Counted from the stretch's first letter, positions 9,179 through 17,214 are shown. The stretch: 46,974 bases of DNA from an uncultured Lachnospiraceae bacterium (GCA_949840805.1 CATKXR010000037.1:1-46974); one strand, 5' to 3'. Numbers and translations: made by a program. The notes: generated by a model from the letters alone, not told the origin.

Positions 9179-10126
9179 TCAGCGCTTACGCATTTTGTCA
9201 ATAATAACTGCAACGGCAATCAAAGACCCGATAATAATTTCCATGATAAAAGAATTGATTCCCAAAAGAGTCCCTCCCTGGCGGAGAGTGGCCATAATCA
9301 TGGCTCCTAACACGGTTCCGATTACCGAGCCCTCTCCCCCGTCTAAGCTGGCGCCTCCCACAACGGAAGCGGCAATCGCGTCCAGTTCATACCCGTCCCC
9401 AGATGTAGGAACCCCGTTTCCCAGCCTGGCCGCCATCAGAATGCCGGCAATCCCACAGACAATCGCAGAAAACACATACACCCCGTACACGGTTGCACGG
9501 ATATTGATTCCGCTTAACCTGGCAGATTCTTTGTTGCTTCCGAATGCATAGATATTTCTTCCGAACACGGTTTTTCCAGTGATGAAAATGCCGGTCATAA
9601 TGATTAAAAACCATGACAGGAACATATTGGGGATTCCCAGGAAGCTTCCGGAGGCAAAAGCCGTAAATCCTGACGGAAGGTTGGAAATCGTCTTGGCACC
9701 GGTAATCAGCAGGATCACATTTCTCACAATCGTCATGGATGCCATGGTTGCGATAAAAGGCGGAACCTTTGCATCATGGACCAGTGCGCCGTTAAAAAGT
9801 CCTACCACAATGCTTGCCCCTAAAGCCAGAAGGATTGCCAAAAGAACCGGAACCCCGTTTACCATGGACATGGACGCCACAATGCCGGCCAGGCCCACCA
9901 CAGAACCAACGGACAGGTCAATTCCCGATGATGTGATGACAAAGGTCATCCCGATCGCGATAATCCCGTAAATCGACGCCTGCTTTAACAGTTTCATCAA
10001 TGTATCCAGCTTAAAAAACACCGGAGATTTGATTCCGAAAAACAAAAACAATACGGCTAATATTCCCACCAGCAGCAATTCCGTCTGAAAACGGGAGATC
10101 TGCAGCTTACGCTCTTTCTTTTCCAT
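9179..10126 (-). CDS. Sugar ABC transporter permease (RbsC-like)
   Basis: The 315-residue integral membrane protein is of the ribose/xylose/galactose permease family (BPD_transp_2). It has about nine hydrophobic segments and family stretches GIIAIGMTFVITSSGIDLSVGSVVGLAGI (near residues 55-85) and AIAASVVGGASLDGGEGSVIGTVLGAM. ATG 10126 has GGAGGG about 10 nt upstream; the frame is open to 10177 but those codons lie inside the ATPase gene. It overlaps the ATPase gene by 20 nt, which fits translational coupling. It should form a homodimeric channel with the 10107-11639 ATPase and receive sugar from the 11733-12800 lipoprotein. Confidence 0.93.
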   Translation of the reverse strand: MEKKERKLQISRFQTELLLVGILAVLFLFFGIKSPVFFKLDTLMKLLKQASIYGIIAIGMTFVITSSGIDLSVGSVVGLAGIVASMSMVNGVPVLLAILLALGASIVVGLFNGALVHDAKVPPFIATMASMTIVRNVILLITGAKTISNLPSGFTAFASGSFLGIPNMFLSWFLIIMTGIFITGKTVFGRNIYAFGSNKESARLSGINIRATVYGVYVFSAIVCGIAGILMAARLGNGVPTSGDGYELDAIAASVVGGASLDGGEGSVIGTVLGAMIMATLRQGGTLLGINSFIMEIIIGSLIAVAVIIDKMRKR

Positions 10127-11639
10127 ATTCTGATTTCCCTCCATTCTTGCCGGATGCATAACGCATAATGTTATCATCCGTAAATTCTTCTTTTGAAAGA
10201 ATCCCCATCTGATGTCCTTCGTACAAAATCAGCATCCGGTCTGCCAAACCCATGACCTCCGGCAGGTAAGAAGAAATAATGATAATGGTTTTTCCTTCCT
10301 TTACCAGTTCCTCAAAAACCTTATAGATTTCCAGCTTTGCCCCTACGTCCACTCCCACGGTCGGTTCGTCAAAGATAAACAGACCGCTGTCCTGGGCCAG
10401 CCATTTTGAGATCACCACCTTCTGCTGGTTGCCGCCGGACAGATTTTTCACCCTCTGGAATACCGTCGGGGTCTTTGTCCTCAGCTTTTTTGCATAATTC
10501 TTTGCGATCTGGACCCCTTTGCGGTTATCGATCACGCCATACCGGGAAATCTTATGTACCGCCACCATATTGGTATTGTCCGCCACCGACATCCCCAGGG
10601 CAAGCCCCTGCGCCCGCCGGTCCTCCGGCAAAAGGGCAATGCCGGCCTGGATTCCCTGCTGCGGCCTGGTAAAATCCGCCGCTTTTCCCATAAACGTCAC
10701 CTTACCGCCATCTTTTCCGTCCGCCCCGAAAATTGCCCTTACGATCTCTGTCCTTCCTGAACCTACCAGCCCGAACATCCCAAAGATCTCGCCGCGCCTC
10801 ACCTCAAAACTGATATCCTGAAACGCCGTACCCCTGGATATATGTTCCACCTTCAGCACCACCTCCCCTGGCTCGGCGTGCTGAATCTGATACATATCCT
10901 CCACATTACGGCCAACCATCATGGCAATCAGGCCATCCTCATCCGTATCACTGATTTTTACGGTCCCCACAAAAGTCCCGTCCTTTAAAACCGTGGCCCG
11001 GTCACAGATATGGAAGATTTCTTCCATTCTGTGGGAAATATAGAAAATTCCCACCCCGTCCTTCTTCAGCTTGTCAATAATACGGAACAACTGTTCTGTC
11101 TCGTCTGCTGTCAGAAGAGCGGTAGGCTCGTCAAATACCACTGCCCTGGCCTTCTGATGCATGGTCTTGCCAATGGCAACCATCTCCTGCTGGGCCACGG
11201 ACAAGGTCTTTACCAGCGCCCTGGGATCCACATGCACTTCAATGGAATCCAGCGTCTCCTTTGTCTCCCGGTACATGCGCTGATAATCCACAGTTCCAAA
11301 ACGGGTCCTGGGAAGCTGCCCCATGAAGAAATTCTCTGCCACGGAAAGGTGCTGCGCCAGATTTACATCCTGGTAAACGGCTCCCAGCCCCAGAGACTGG
11401 GCATGCAGCGGCGATTTTACCTCCTGCTTTTCCCCGTTGATGTAAACCTCGCCTTCCGTTTTTGTGTAGACTCCCATTAATATTTTGATAAGTGTGGATT
11501 TCCCCGCCCCGTTTTCCCCTACAAGAGCATGGACCTCTCCGGGAAACAGCTCCAGATCTACGCCGGAAAGAGCACGGACCCCGGGAAATTCCTTTACTAT
11601 GCCTTTCATAACTACCACAGGCTGTTCTTGTTTCTGCAT
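10107..11639 (-). CDS. Sugar ABC transporter ATP-binding protein (RbsA/MglA-like)
   Basis: The 510-residue protein has two fused ABC domains, as usual for this carbohydrate-uptake family. Domain 1 (about 10-245) has Walker A GENGAGKST, signature-like LSVAQQEMVAIGKTM and Walker B AVVFDEPTA. Domain 2 (about 255-500) has a modified Walker A GLVGSGRTE, signature LSGGNQQKVVISKWL and Walker B LFIFDEPTVGVDVG. ATG 11639 has GGAGGG 7 nt upstream; the frame could start 5 codons earlier at a TTG. It sits 93 nt after the binding-protein gene and overlaps the permease gene by 20 nt. Confidence 0.95.
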   Translation of the reverse strand: MQKQEQPVVVMKGIVKEFPGVRALSGVDLELFPGEVHALVGENGAGKSTLIKILMGVYTKTEGEVYINGEKQEVKSPLHAQSLGLGAVYQDVNLAQHLSVAENFFMGQLPRTRFGTVDYQRMYRETKETLDSIEVHVDPRALVKTLSVAQQEMVAIGKTMHQKARAVVFDEPTALLTADETEQLFRIIDKLKKDGVGIFYISHRMEEIFHICDRATVLKDGTFVGTVKISDTDEDGLIAMMVGRNVEDMYQIQHAEPGEVVLKVEHISRGTAFQDISFEVRRGEIFGMFGLVGSGRTEIVRAIFGADGKDGGKVTFMGKAADFTRPQQGIQAGIALLPEDRRAQGLALGMSVADNTNMVAVHKISRYGVIDNRKGVQIAKNYAKKLRTKTPTVFQRVKNLSGGNQQKVVISKWLAQDSGLFIFDEPTVGVDVGAKLEIYKVFEELVKEGKTIIIISSYLPEVMGLADRMLILYEGHQMGILSKEEFTDDNIMRYASGKNGGKSEYGKERA

Positions 11640-11732
11640 ATTCCATCCCTCCAATCAGAGGCGGATATCCGTTCCTTCCGGCACAATATCCGCTTCTGCC
11701 TTTTTCATAAGCTGCCGCCTTTTTCCCTTTGC

Positions 11733-12800
11733 TTATTTGTCCGGGTACAAAAGCTTCTGCACATCTGCATCCTCCAGATTTGCCTTTGTCACCAATGTGG
11801 TAACTGCCACAATATCATGTTCAACCGTCTCTCCCTTAGCAGCCGCAACTGCCGCCAGCACCCCGTCATGTCCCATTCCAAAGGGATCCTGTACCACAAT
11901 GCCGGTCAACGCCCCGTTTTGGATCGCCGCGATCTCCGTATCATCCGAGTCAAAGGCATATGCCATGATAGCGCCCTCCTTGCCGTTCTGGGCAATAGAG
12001 TTGGCAATTCCGTCTCCCATGTGGTTGTTATCGCCGAAGATTCCCACCAGGTCCTCATTGGCCAGGATCAGGTTGTCCACGCAGTCCTGCGCCTTTGCAA
12101 TATCATTGTCGCAGTACTGCGTCTCAATCACCGTAATATCCGCTGCCAGTTCCTTGATCTTGTCGGCAAAGCCTTCGCACCTTGCCTGGTTTACGGCAGA
12201 ACCGGAATCTGCGCTGACAATCGCCACCTTCTTCCCCGCAGGGTCAATCCCGGCCTTCTTCCACTGCTCCACCATGTCTTCTGCCGCCGTGGCCGCCGCC
12301 GCATAGTGATCCGTGGCCAGATGCTGTGTATAAACGTCCGTGGCCAGCTTATTGTCTACTGTCACCACAGGGATCCCTGCCGCTGCCGCGTCCTCCACAG
12401 CCGGCACGGTCGCCTCTGAACTGATCGACGCGATCACAATCCCGTCCGGTTCCGCTGCAACCGCGTTTTCCAGAATCGTAACCTGCTCGTCCAGGTCTGT
12501 CTCTGACGCCGGACCCGCGGTCGTCACCACAATCTCCCCGTTACTTGCGTCCGCCGCCGCCTGAGCCCCTAACAGGACCGTCTGCCAATAAGAAGAATCG
12601 GTAGCCTTTATGATCACCGTCACCTTATAACCGTCTTTTGCTCCCTCTGCCTGTTTTTCCTGGGACCGTTCCCCTTCTGAATTCTCCTTTGCCGCTGCCT
12701 GCTGGGCTGGTGCTGTGGTTCCTGAGCCATTTCCCCCACATGCAGTCAACACTGCTGTCATCACTGCCGCCATCGTCCATGCTAACACTTTCTTTTTCAT
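11733..12800 (-). CDS. Sugar ABC transporter substrate-binding lipoprotein
   Basis: The 355-residue exported binding protein is of the ribose-binding type (Peripla_BP_4). A lysine-rich start (MKKKVLAW), a hydrophobic segment and the lipobox LTAC (about residues 18-21) predict lipid anchoring, followed by a Gly/Thr/Ala/Gln-rich linker. The mature domain contains TVIIKATDSSYWQTVLLGAQ, a DGIVIASISSEATVPAVEDAAAAGIPVVTVDNK motif, and GIFGDNNHMGDGIANSI. ATG 12800 has AAAGGA about 9 nt upstream; the frame is open back into the preceding gene, but those residues would destroy the signal peptide. It is the first transporter gene behind the LacI regulator and has an operator-like site upstream. The ligand is not identifiable. 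Confidence 0.93.
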   Translation of the reverse strand: MKKKVLAWTMAAVMTAVLTACGGNGSGTTAPAQQAAAKENSEGERSQEKQAEGAKDGYKVTVIIKATDSSYWQTVLLGAQAAADASNGEIVVTTAGPASETDLDEQVTILENAVAAEPDGIVIASISSEATVPAVEDAAAAGIPVVTVDNKLATDVYTQHLATDHYAAAATAAEDMVEQWKKAGIDPAGKKVAIVSADSGSAVNQARCEGFADKIKELAADITVIETQYCDNDIAKAQDCVDNLILANEDLVGIFGDNNHMGDGIANSIAQNGKEGAIMAYAFDSDDTEIAAIQNGALTGIVVQDPFGMGHDGVLAAVAAAKGETVEHDIVAVTTLVTKANLEDADVQKLLYPDK

Positions 12801-12883
12801 ACCTTCCATCCTTTCTTTTTGTAAAAAATTAAATAGTTTCTTTCTATTTTTAGAGAAAATTCCCCAAAAATTCCATTCGGTTG

Positions 12884-12897
12884 TGGAACCGCTCCCA
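12884..12897. promoter_or_regulatory. LacI-type operator candidate before sugar-binding gene
   Basis: TGGAACCGCTCCCA is an imperfect dyad centred on CG, as is typical for LacI-family operators. It lies 84-97 nt upstream of the binding-protein start and shares AACCGYTCCC with the two sites in front of the LacI gene (13961-13976, 14084-14098). The shared word supports a common regulator, most simply the LacI protein at 12920-13939. Confidence 0.6.
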
Positions 12898-12905
12898 TAT
12901 TGGAG

Positions 12906-12931
12906 AAAAAAACAAACAATCACTTGTTTGT
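12906..12931 (-). terminator. Terminator overlapping the LacI stop codon
   Basis: An 8-bp stem ACAAACAA / TTGTTTGT with a 4-nt GTGA loop is followed on the minus strand by seven or eight T. The loop contains the LacI TGA stop. The A/T flanks make it symmetric, so it could act in both directions. It would separate regulator and transporter transcripts, which implies a promoter for the transporter in the 119-bp gap. Confidence 0.75.
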
Positions 12932-13939
12932 TTTTTCGGAACCTTTCAGTTCCAGCCTGCACGGCGTTACCCAGATACTTCTCTGCATATCCGGGCGCTT
13001 CATCCTTTCCACCAAAAGCTGCATACTCATCCGTCCCATTTGGATGGTATCTCTGGAAACACAGCTAAAATGGAATCCCAGGTCATCCAGCAAAGGAATC
13101 TTATCAATTCCCACCACTGCGATATCCTTCCCGATCGCAAGCCCCTGCTCTACCATAGCCTTGATGAAACCGATACTTGTCCGGTTATTGCACGTAACCA
13201 TGGCTTCCGGCCGGCCGCCTGAAGAAAGCATCTCTTTGGTCAGCTCATAGGCCTTCTCTATGGTGAAATTCCCCTTCAGCACGAACCTTCCCGGGATCTC
13301 CAGTCCTTCCGCCATCATAGCGTCCTCATATCCCCGATAACGTTCCCTGGCAATCTTGAGCTGCATATCTCCCTGGATAATGCCGATCTTGCGGCTCCCG
13401 GCCTTAATCAGGCTTTCCGTAGCCATAAAACCACTCTCATAATTCTGGAAATACACCGTATCCCACTGAGAATAGTCAAAGTCACGGTCCACCACCACTA
13501 CCGGCACATTCAGCTTCGCTAATGCCGCCTTCAGCTTATCCACGGACGCCCTGTCTCCATATCCCATGGCCGGCGCGATAATTACTCCCCGCACACGCTG
13601 ATATTCCAGGACGGATAATGCTTTCAGCTCCCTGTTCCCGTCATTCCGGGTATCGCAGCAGATAATGGAAAATCCCTGCTTATCAGCGCTCTCCGTAATT
13701 CCCTTTAAGACCTCGCCGAAAAAGGAATTATCAATCTCCGGAATCACCACTCCTATGGTGCTGCCCTCCCTTTTCGAAAGGGTGATGGCGGCGGCCGATG
13801 GGCTGTAGCCGCTTTCCTGGATTACTTTCTCGATGCGCTTCCTGGTGTCTTCACTCACATAGCCGTTATTGTTCAGCACCCTGGATACTGTGGATTTGGA
13901 TACGCCTGCCAGCTCTGCCACTTCTTTAATCGTCAGCAT
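12920..13939 (-). CDS. LacI family regulator of the sugar operon
   Basis: The 339-residue protein starts with a textbook LacI DNA-binding domain (MLTIKEVAELAGVSKSTVSRVLNNNGYVSE) and hinge (GYSPSAAAITLSK), then an effector domain (IGVVIPEIDNSFFGEVLKGI..., VVVVDRDFDYSQWDTVYFQNYESG, VTCNNRTSIGFIKAMVEQGL, VVGIDKIPLLDDLGFHFSCVSRD). ATG 13939 has AGGAG 8 nt upstream, and sits downstream of a strong promoter. It heads the ABC-sugar cluster on the same strand. Operator-like sites lie just after its own predicted transcription start and 70 nt further upstream, so autoregulation is likely. The inducer should be the transported sugar; its identity is unknown. Confidence 0.94.
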   Translation of the reverse strand: MLTIKEVAELAGVSKSTVSRVLNNNGYVSEDTRKRIEKVIQESGYSPSAAAITLSKREGSTIGVVIPEIDNSFFGEVLKGITESADKQGFSIICCDTRNDGNRELKALSVLEYQRVRGVIIAPAMGYGDRASVDKLKAALAKLNVPVVVVDRDFDYSQWDTVYFQNYESGFMATESLIKAGSRKIGIIQGDMQLKIARERYRGYEDAMMAEGLEIPGRFVLKGNFTIEKAYELTKEMLSSGGRPEAMVTCNNRTSIGFIKAMVEQGLAIGKDIAVVGIDKIPLLDDLGFHFSCVSRDTIQMGRMSMQLLVERMKRPDMQRSIWVTPCRLELKGSEKTNK

Positions 13940-13960
13940 AAGCTCTCCTCTTTTCTTTTC

Positions 13961-13976
13961 TGGAACCGTTCCCTCA
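13961..13976. promoter_or_regulatory. Operator candidate downstream of LacI promoter
   Basis: TGGAACCGTTCCCTCA contains the dyad GGAAC-C-GTTCC. It lies between the predicted transcription start (about 13982) and the LacI ATG at 13939, where a bound repressor would block RNA polymerase. Thirteen bases (AACCGTTCCCTCA) repeat exactly at 14086-14098. Confidence 0.65.
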
Positions 13977-13988
13977 TCCAACAAAGCC

Positions 13989-14017
13989 ATAATACCATGT
14001 TATTTTCACTATGTCAA
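13989..14017 (-). promoter_or_regulatory. Sigma-A promoter of the LacI gene
   Basis: On the minus strand TTGACA (14012-14017) and TATTAT (13989-13994) are separated by exactly 17 nt. The -35 is perfect and the -10 has one mismatch. It points to the LacI start at 13939. Confidence 0.85.
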
Positions 14018-14083
14018 GGACTTTTTTTGCTATTTTATTTGATTAGTTTGTTAAATAAATAATGCGTTTTTTCTTTATTTTAT

Positions 14084-14098
14084 GTAACCGTTCCCTCA
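14084..14098. promoter_or_regulatory. Upstream operator candidate for the LacI gene
   Basis: GTAACCGTTCCCTCA is the second copy of the operator word, about 122 bp from the downstream site, with the promoter between them. That layout fits repression by looping. The rest of the 434-bp gap (13940-14373) holds the promoter, an A/T-rich stretch and structured repeat A. Confidence 0.55.
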
Positions 14099-14134
14099 TT
14101 TCTGGTAATTCACTCACTATAAATCATACTCTTC

Positions 14135-14341
14135 CGTGCATTATCGTCTGCAGGTTAGTATTGTAAAGTTAAGGTTCTCCCGAAGGGTCCGCAGGAGAAG
14201 AAGGATAGAACGTTTTCAGACACGTTCTCACTCCGTTTTTCACGTAGCGGTACTAAGGCTGCAAAAAACGCAGCCTTAGTGCCGACGTGAAAAGAGGGTC
14301 TTCAAACGTTCTATCCTTCTTCTCCTGCTACGTTACTGGCA
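14135..14341 (-). repeat. Structured repeat copy A (candidate ncRNA or folded-DNA element)
   Basis: This is a 207-bp nested hairpin in the 3' region of the alcohol dehydrogenase gene. The outer helix is a perfect 25 bp (14191-14215 with 14304-14328), the middle helix 9 bp (14237-14245 with 14285-14293), and the inner helix 15 bp with one wobble (14248-14262 with 14270-14284) around a 7-nt loop. Read on the minus strand it shares unpaired motifs with copies B and C: TAACGTAGC, ACCCTC, ACGTCGGC, CCGCTACGT, ACGGAG and GCGGACC. Within the 138-nt hairpin it differs from copy B at 7 positions, four of which form two compensated base pairs. I do not recognise the family. Confidence 0.75.
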
Positions 14342-14373
14342 CTGCTTTACGAAAATGCTGCCTGATTTTATGT

Positions 14374-15558
14374 TCATCGTGCATTTTTGTAAATTTCCAC
14401 CGCATCCTCCAGAGTAAGCTTTTTTGCGGAACCTGTACGGTTTTTGCAGGCAGCCATACACCGGTTTGCCATATCAAGAATCTGATGGTCGGACGGTTTT
14501 ATGCCAAGTTCGCGCATATTCACAGGCATACCGATACGGTGATAAAACTGCTCCATAGCATGAATACCGGCCTCTGCAATTTCTATATCAGTTCCTTCTG
14601 ACGTTACGCCCATGACGTTTCTCGCAAAGCGGACAAAGCGGGGAAGGCAGTCCCTGCAGACATATCTTGCCCAGCTTGGCCAGATTGCAGCGAGTCCGGC
14701 CCCGTGTGTCACATCAAACATCCCCCCCATTTCATGTTCCAGCTTATGGGACATAAAATCACCGCCATCGTTTCCGCACCCGGTCAAATCATTGTGCGCC
14801 AGGCTTCCCGCCCACATAATTTCACATCGGGCGTCATAATTGCAGGGGTTATCATGGAGAATAATCGCGTTTGCCATAACCGTGCGCAGCAGGGCCTCGG
14901 CAATGGAGTCTGTGATTTCCATATTTCCGCCATTGGTAAAATAACGTTCCATCGTATGCATCATAATATCGACGCACCCTGACTCCGTCTGATAATCGGG
15001 AAGTGTTTTGGTGTATTCGGGATTCATAACAGCAAACTTAGGCCGTGCAAGATTATCATCATAAGCTCGTTTTTCGCCGGTTTTTTCGTTCGTGATGACA
15101 CATCCTTTGGATGTTTCACTGCCGGCGGCGGCAATCGTCAGGATGCTTGCCACAGGAAGGCATTTTTTTGCAGTCCTCGTATGACGGAACAGTTCCCACA
15201 CATCATATTCCGGCTCGGCCAGCCCATAAGCTATGGCTTTTGCCGTGTCAATTACGCTTCCTCCCCCGATGGCCAGCAGAAAATCAACTTTGTCTTCTTT
15301 CCCGATACGGATACCCTCGTACACTTTGTCTAACCTTGGATTCGGGACAATCCCTCCGAGTTCTGAAATGGATATGTCTTCTTCCTCCAGAATTTTTCTT
15401 GCCTTATCTAAAAGCCCCAGGCGGCGCGCGCTGTTCCCCCCATAGACAAGCAGTACATGTGATGCCCCCAGCCGTTTGAGTTGTTTTCCTGTTTCCAGTT
15501 CCGCATCCTTACCAAAAATCACTTCTGTCGGAGAATAATACCTGAAATTGTTTGCCAT
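14374..15558 (-). CDS. Iron-containing alcohol dehydrogenase (butanol dehydrogenase-like)
   Basis: The 394-residue group III alcohol dehydrogenase has an N-terminal nucleotide-binding part with GGGSVIDTAKAIA (residues 99-111) and a helical metal-binding part. The likely metal ligands are Asp and His in CVDIMMHTMERYF and the two histidines in MSHKLEHEMGGMFDVTHGAGLA. It likely reduces aldehydes to alcohols with NAD(P)H in the cytosol. GAGG precedes the ATG at a suitable distance. It is divergent from the AraC gene at 15725, whose product probably controls it; the A/T-rich 166-bp gap contains TATAAT-like boxes in both directions. A paralogue lies at 41787-42968. Structured repeat A begins about 30 nt past its stop. 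Confidence 0.93.
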   Translation of the reverse strand: MANNFRYYSPTEVIFGKDAELETGKQLKRLGASHVLLVYGGNSARRLGLLDKARKILEEEDISISELGGIVPNPRLDKVYEGIRIGKEDKVDFLLAIGGGSVIDTAKAIAYGLAEPEYDVWELFRHTRTAKKCLPVASILTIAAAGSETSKGCVITNEKTGEKRAYDDNLARPKFAVMNPEYTKTLPDYQTESGCVDIMMHTMERYFTNGGNMEITDSIAEALLRTVMANAIILHDNPCNYDARCEIMWAGSLAHNDLTGCGNDGGDFMSHKLEHEMGGMFDVTHGAGLAAIWPSWARYVCRDCLPRFVRFARNVMGVTSEGTDIEIAEAGIHAMEQFYHRIGMPVNMRELGIKPSDHQILDMANRCMAACKNRTGSAKKLTLEDAVEIYKNAR

Positions 15559-15724
15559 AATGACTTTCCTCTCTTTCTCATATGGTGTACCTTGTTTATA
15601 ATGATATTATAATTTATTTATTTGAATAATAATATGTTTTTTAGGACTATATATAGAAATATACCGCCAATTATGATATAATAATTATAATAATCTTGAT
15701 ATGAGCATGACGGGGGACGCTGTG

Positions 15725-16600
15725 ATGGGATCATTTCTTATTGACGAAAACCAAGTGGAACAGATTGAGGGTATGACCACGGAATACCCCTATTGCCTGC
15801 ATCAACGGGATTTGACGGATTTTATTATTCCGTGGCATTGGCATGAGGAATTGGAACTTGGGTATATTCAGGAAGGCACCAGCAAAATCATTACGGTCGG
15901 CGCAGAATATATCATCCGTCAGGGAGACGGCTTTTTCATCAACAGCAATGTGATGGATATGAAACAAAATGCCGCTCCAGGGCAGCAGGCATTGGAAATC
16001 AATCATATATTCCATCCTGTATTTCTGAGCGGGCATTTTAAAAGCCGTTTTGAGAAAAAATATCTGGCTCCTGTCATAAATAACCACCAGATAGAAGTTT
16101 ATATTATCCGAAGAGGGAAGCCGATATCCGATAAGATTCTTGCAAACCTTTACCGGCTTAAGGAATTACAATCTCATGAAAATATGGAATTTCAGACCAG
16201 GAATATTCTCTCTGAAACATGGCTTTTGCTTTTGGAAGACATCCGGAACAATTTTAAAATGAATAAAACACAAAAGTTTGAACAGCCGGACAGAATCCGG
16301 AATATGCTTTCCTTTATCCACAGTCATTATAAAGACAAAATTACAGTGGCGCAAATCGCGGATGCCACAGGAACCAGCGAGAGGGAAGCCATGCGCAGTT
16401 TCCGCAAGGCCCTCAATCAAAGCCCTATAGAATACCTGATCTCCTACAGGCTTAATGAAGCGAAGAAAATGCTGCAAAACAGCGATCTGCCTATAACCGA
16501 AATCTGCTATCAATGCGGGTTCTCTGACAGTTCCTATTTTGGAAAAGCATTCCGGAAAGCGTATGGGCTTACTCCAAGAGAATTTCGCTCCCGCAATTAA
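15725..16600 (+). CDS. AraC family transcriptional regulator
   Basis: The 291-residue protein has an N-terminal cupin-like sensor (IIPWHWHEELELGYIQEGTSKIITVGAEYIIRQGDGFFINSNVMD, about residues 35-85) and two C-terminal helix-turn-helix motifs of the AraC type (ITVAQIADATGTSEREAMRSFRKAL; ITEICYQCGFSDSSYFGKAFRKAYGLTPREFR). ATG 15725 is preferred because GGGGGA lies 8 nt upstream; upstream in-frame ATGs at 15701 and 15707 lack a ribosome site. It is divergent from the alcohol dehydrogenase and probably activates it. The pair lies between two same-orientation copies of the structured repeat. Confidence 0.93.
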   Translation: MGSFLIDENQVEQIEGMTTEYPYCLHQRDLTDFIIPWHWHEELELGYIQEGTSKIITVGAEYIIRQGDGFFINSNVMDMKQNAAPGQQALEINHIFHPVFLSGHFKSRFEKKYLAPVINNHQIEVYIIRRGKPISDKILANLYRLKELQSHENMEFQTRNILSETWLLLLEDIRNNFKMNKTQKFEQPDRIRNMLSFIHSHYKDKITVAQIADATGTSEREAMRSFRKALNQSPIEYLISYRLNEAKKMLQNSDLPITEICYQCGFSDSSYFGKAFRKAYGLTPREFRSRN

Positions 16601-16613
16601 AAGGATGCCTTGT

Positions 16614-16821
16614 CGTGCATTGCTGTTCACAGGGTAATATTGTTAAGGGAAAGATTCTTCCAAAGGGTCCGCAGGAGAAGAGGGACAGAACGTTTTCAAA
16701 CACGTTTTCACTCCGTTTTTCACGTAGCGGTACTAAGGCTGCAAAAAACGCAGCCTAAGTGCCGACGTGAAAAGAGGGTCTTCAAACGTTCTGTCCCTCT
16801 TCTCCTGCTACGTTACTGGCA
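16614..16821 (-). repeat. Structured repeat copy B
   Basis: This is a 208-bp copy about 95% identical to copy A over the 138-nt hairpin and in the same orientation, beginning 13 nt after the AraC stop. The outer 25-bp helix (16671-16695 with 16784-16808) is perfect even though two of its base pairs differ from copy A. Both partners changed from A-T to G-C type pairs. The inner helix carries one mismatch. The flank CGTGCATT and the terminal TACGTTACTGGCA are shared with copy A. Confidence 0.75.
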
Positions 16822-16858
16822 TACTTAATGGAAAGCGTTATTCACCTATAGAACGACC

Positions 16859-17059
16859 GATAACGTAGCCTGGTCTGTTACCCGTACCCCGGGAAACCCT
16901 CGAAGAACGTCGGCGCTTAATGAGCCGGGGTGGTTTTCCCGGCGAATTTAGCGTCCGCTACGTTCTTCACGGAGCGGGAGCACGTTTTCCGGGGTACGGG
17001 TAACAGAACAGGCGGACCTTTCGGAATAACTATAAACAGCAGCAAATTCCGCACGACAA
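16859..17059 (+). repeat. Structured repeat copy C, diverged, opposite orientation
   Basis: Copy C is read on the plus strand. The outer helix is 24 bp with one wobble (16874-16897 with 16984-17007). The middle helix is GAAGAACGT / ACGTTCTTC (16902-16910 with 16960-16968), and the inner stem includes GCCGGG / CCCGGC (16924-16929 with 16938-16943). Helix sequences are almost unrelated to A and B. The motifs TAACGTAGC, ACCCTC, ACGTCGGC, CCGCTACGT, ACGGAG, GCGGACC and GCACGACAA stay in the same order, several with identical spacing. Copies B and C face each other head to head across about 37 bp. The 614-bp gap 16601-17214 holds B, C and the next gene's promoter. Confidence 0.7.
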
Positions 17060-17122
17060 ACCATACCCTTTGTTCTGCATGGAAACAGGAAATTTTAGCC
17101 AGGAAAAATCTTTATAAAAAGA

Positions 17123-17151
17123 TTGACGCAAATGCTTTTTCAAGTTAAAAT
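17123..17151 (+). promoter_or_regulatory. Sigma-A promoter of the DUF4143 ATPase gene
   Basis: TTGACG (17123-17128) and TAAAAT (17146-17151) are 17 nt apart, in A/T-rich sequence about 64 nt before the gene start. Confidence 0.75.
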
Positions 17152-17214
17152 AAAGTTAATTTTATATTTTCATTAATTAAAAATCAAAAAAGCATACACC
17201 GAATGGAGGCTTTG

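Noticed and set aside
14135..17059. Considered calling the structured repeats CRISPR-like, attC-like or Rho-independent terminators.
   Set aside because: There are only three copies, no short regular spacers, no T runs after the helices, and no integrase in view. The shared motifs do not match a class that I can name.
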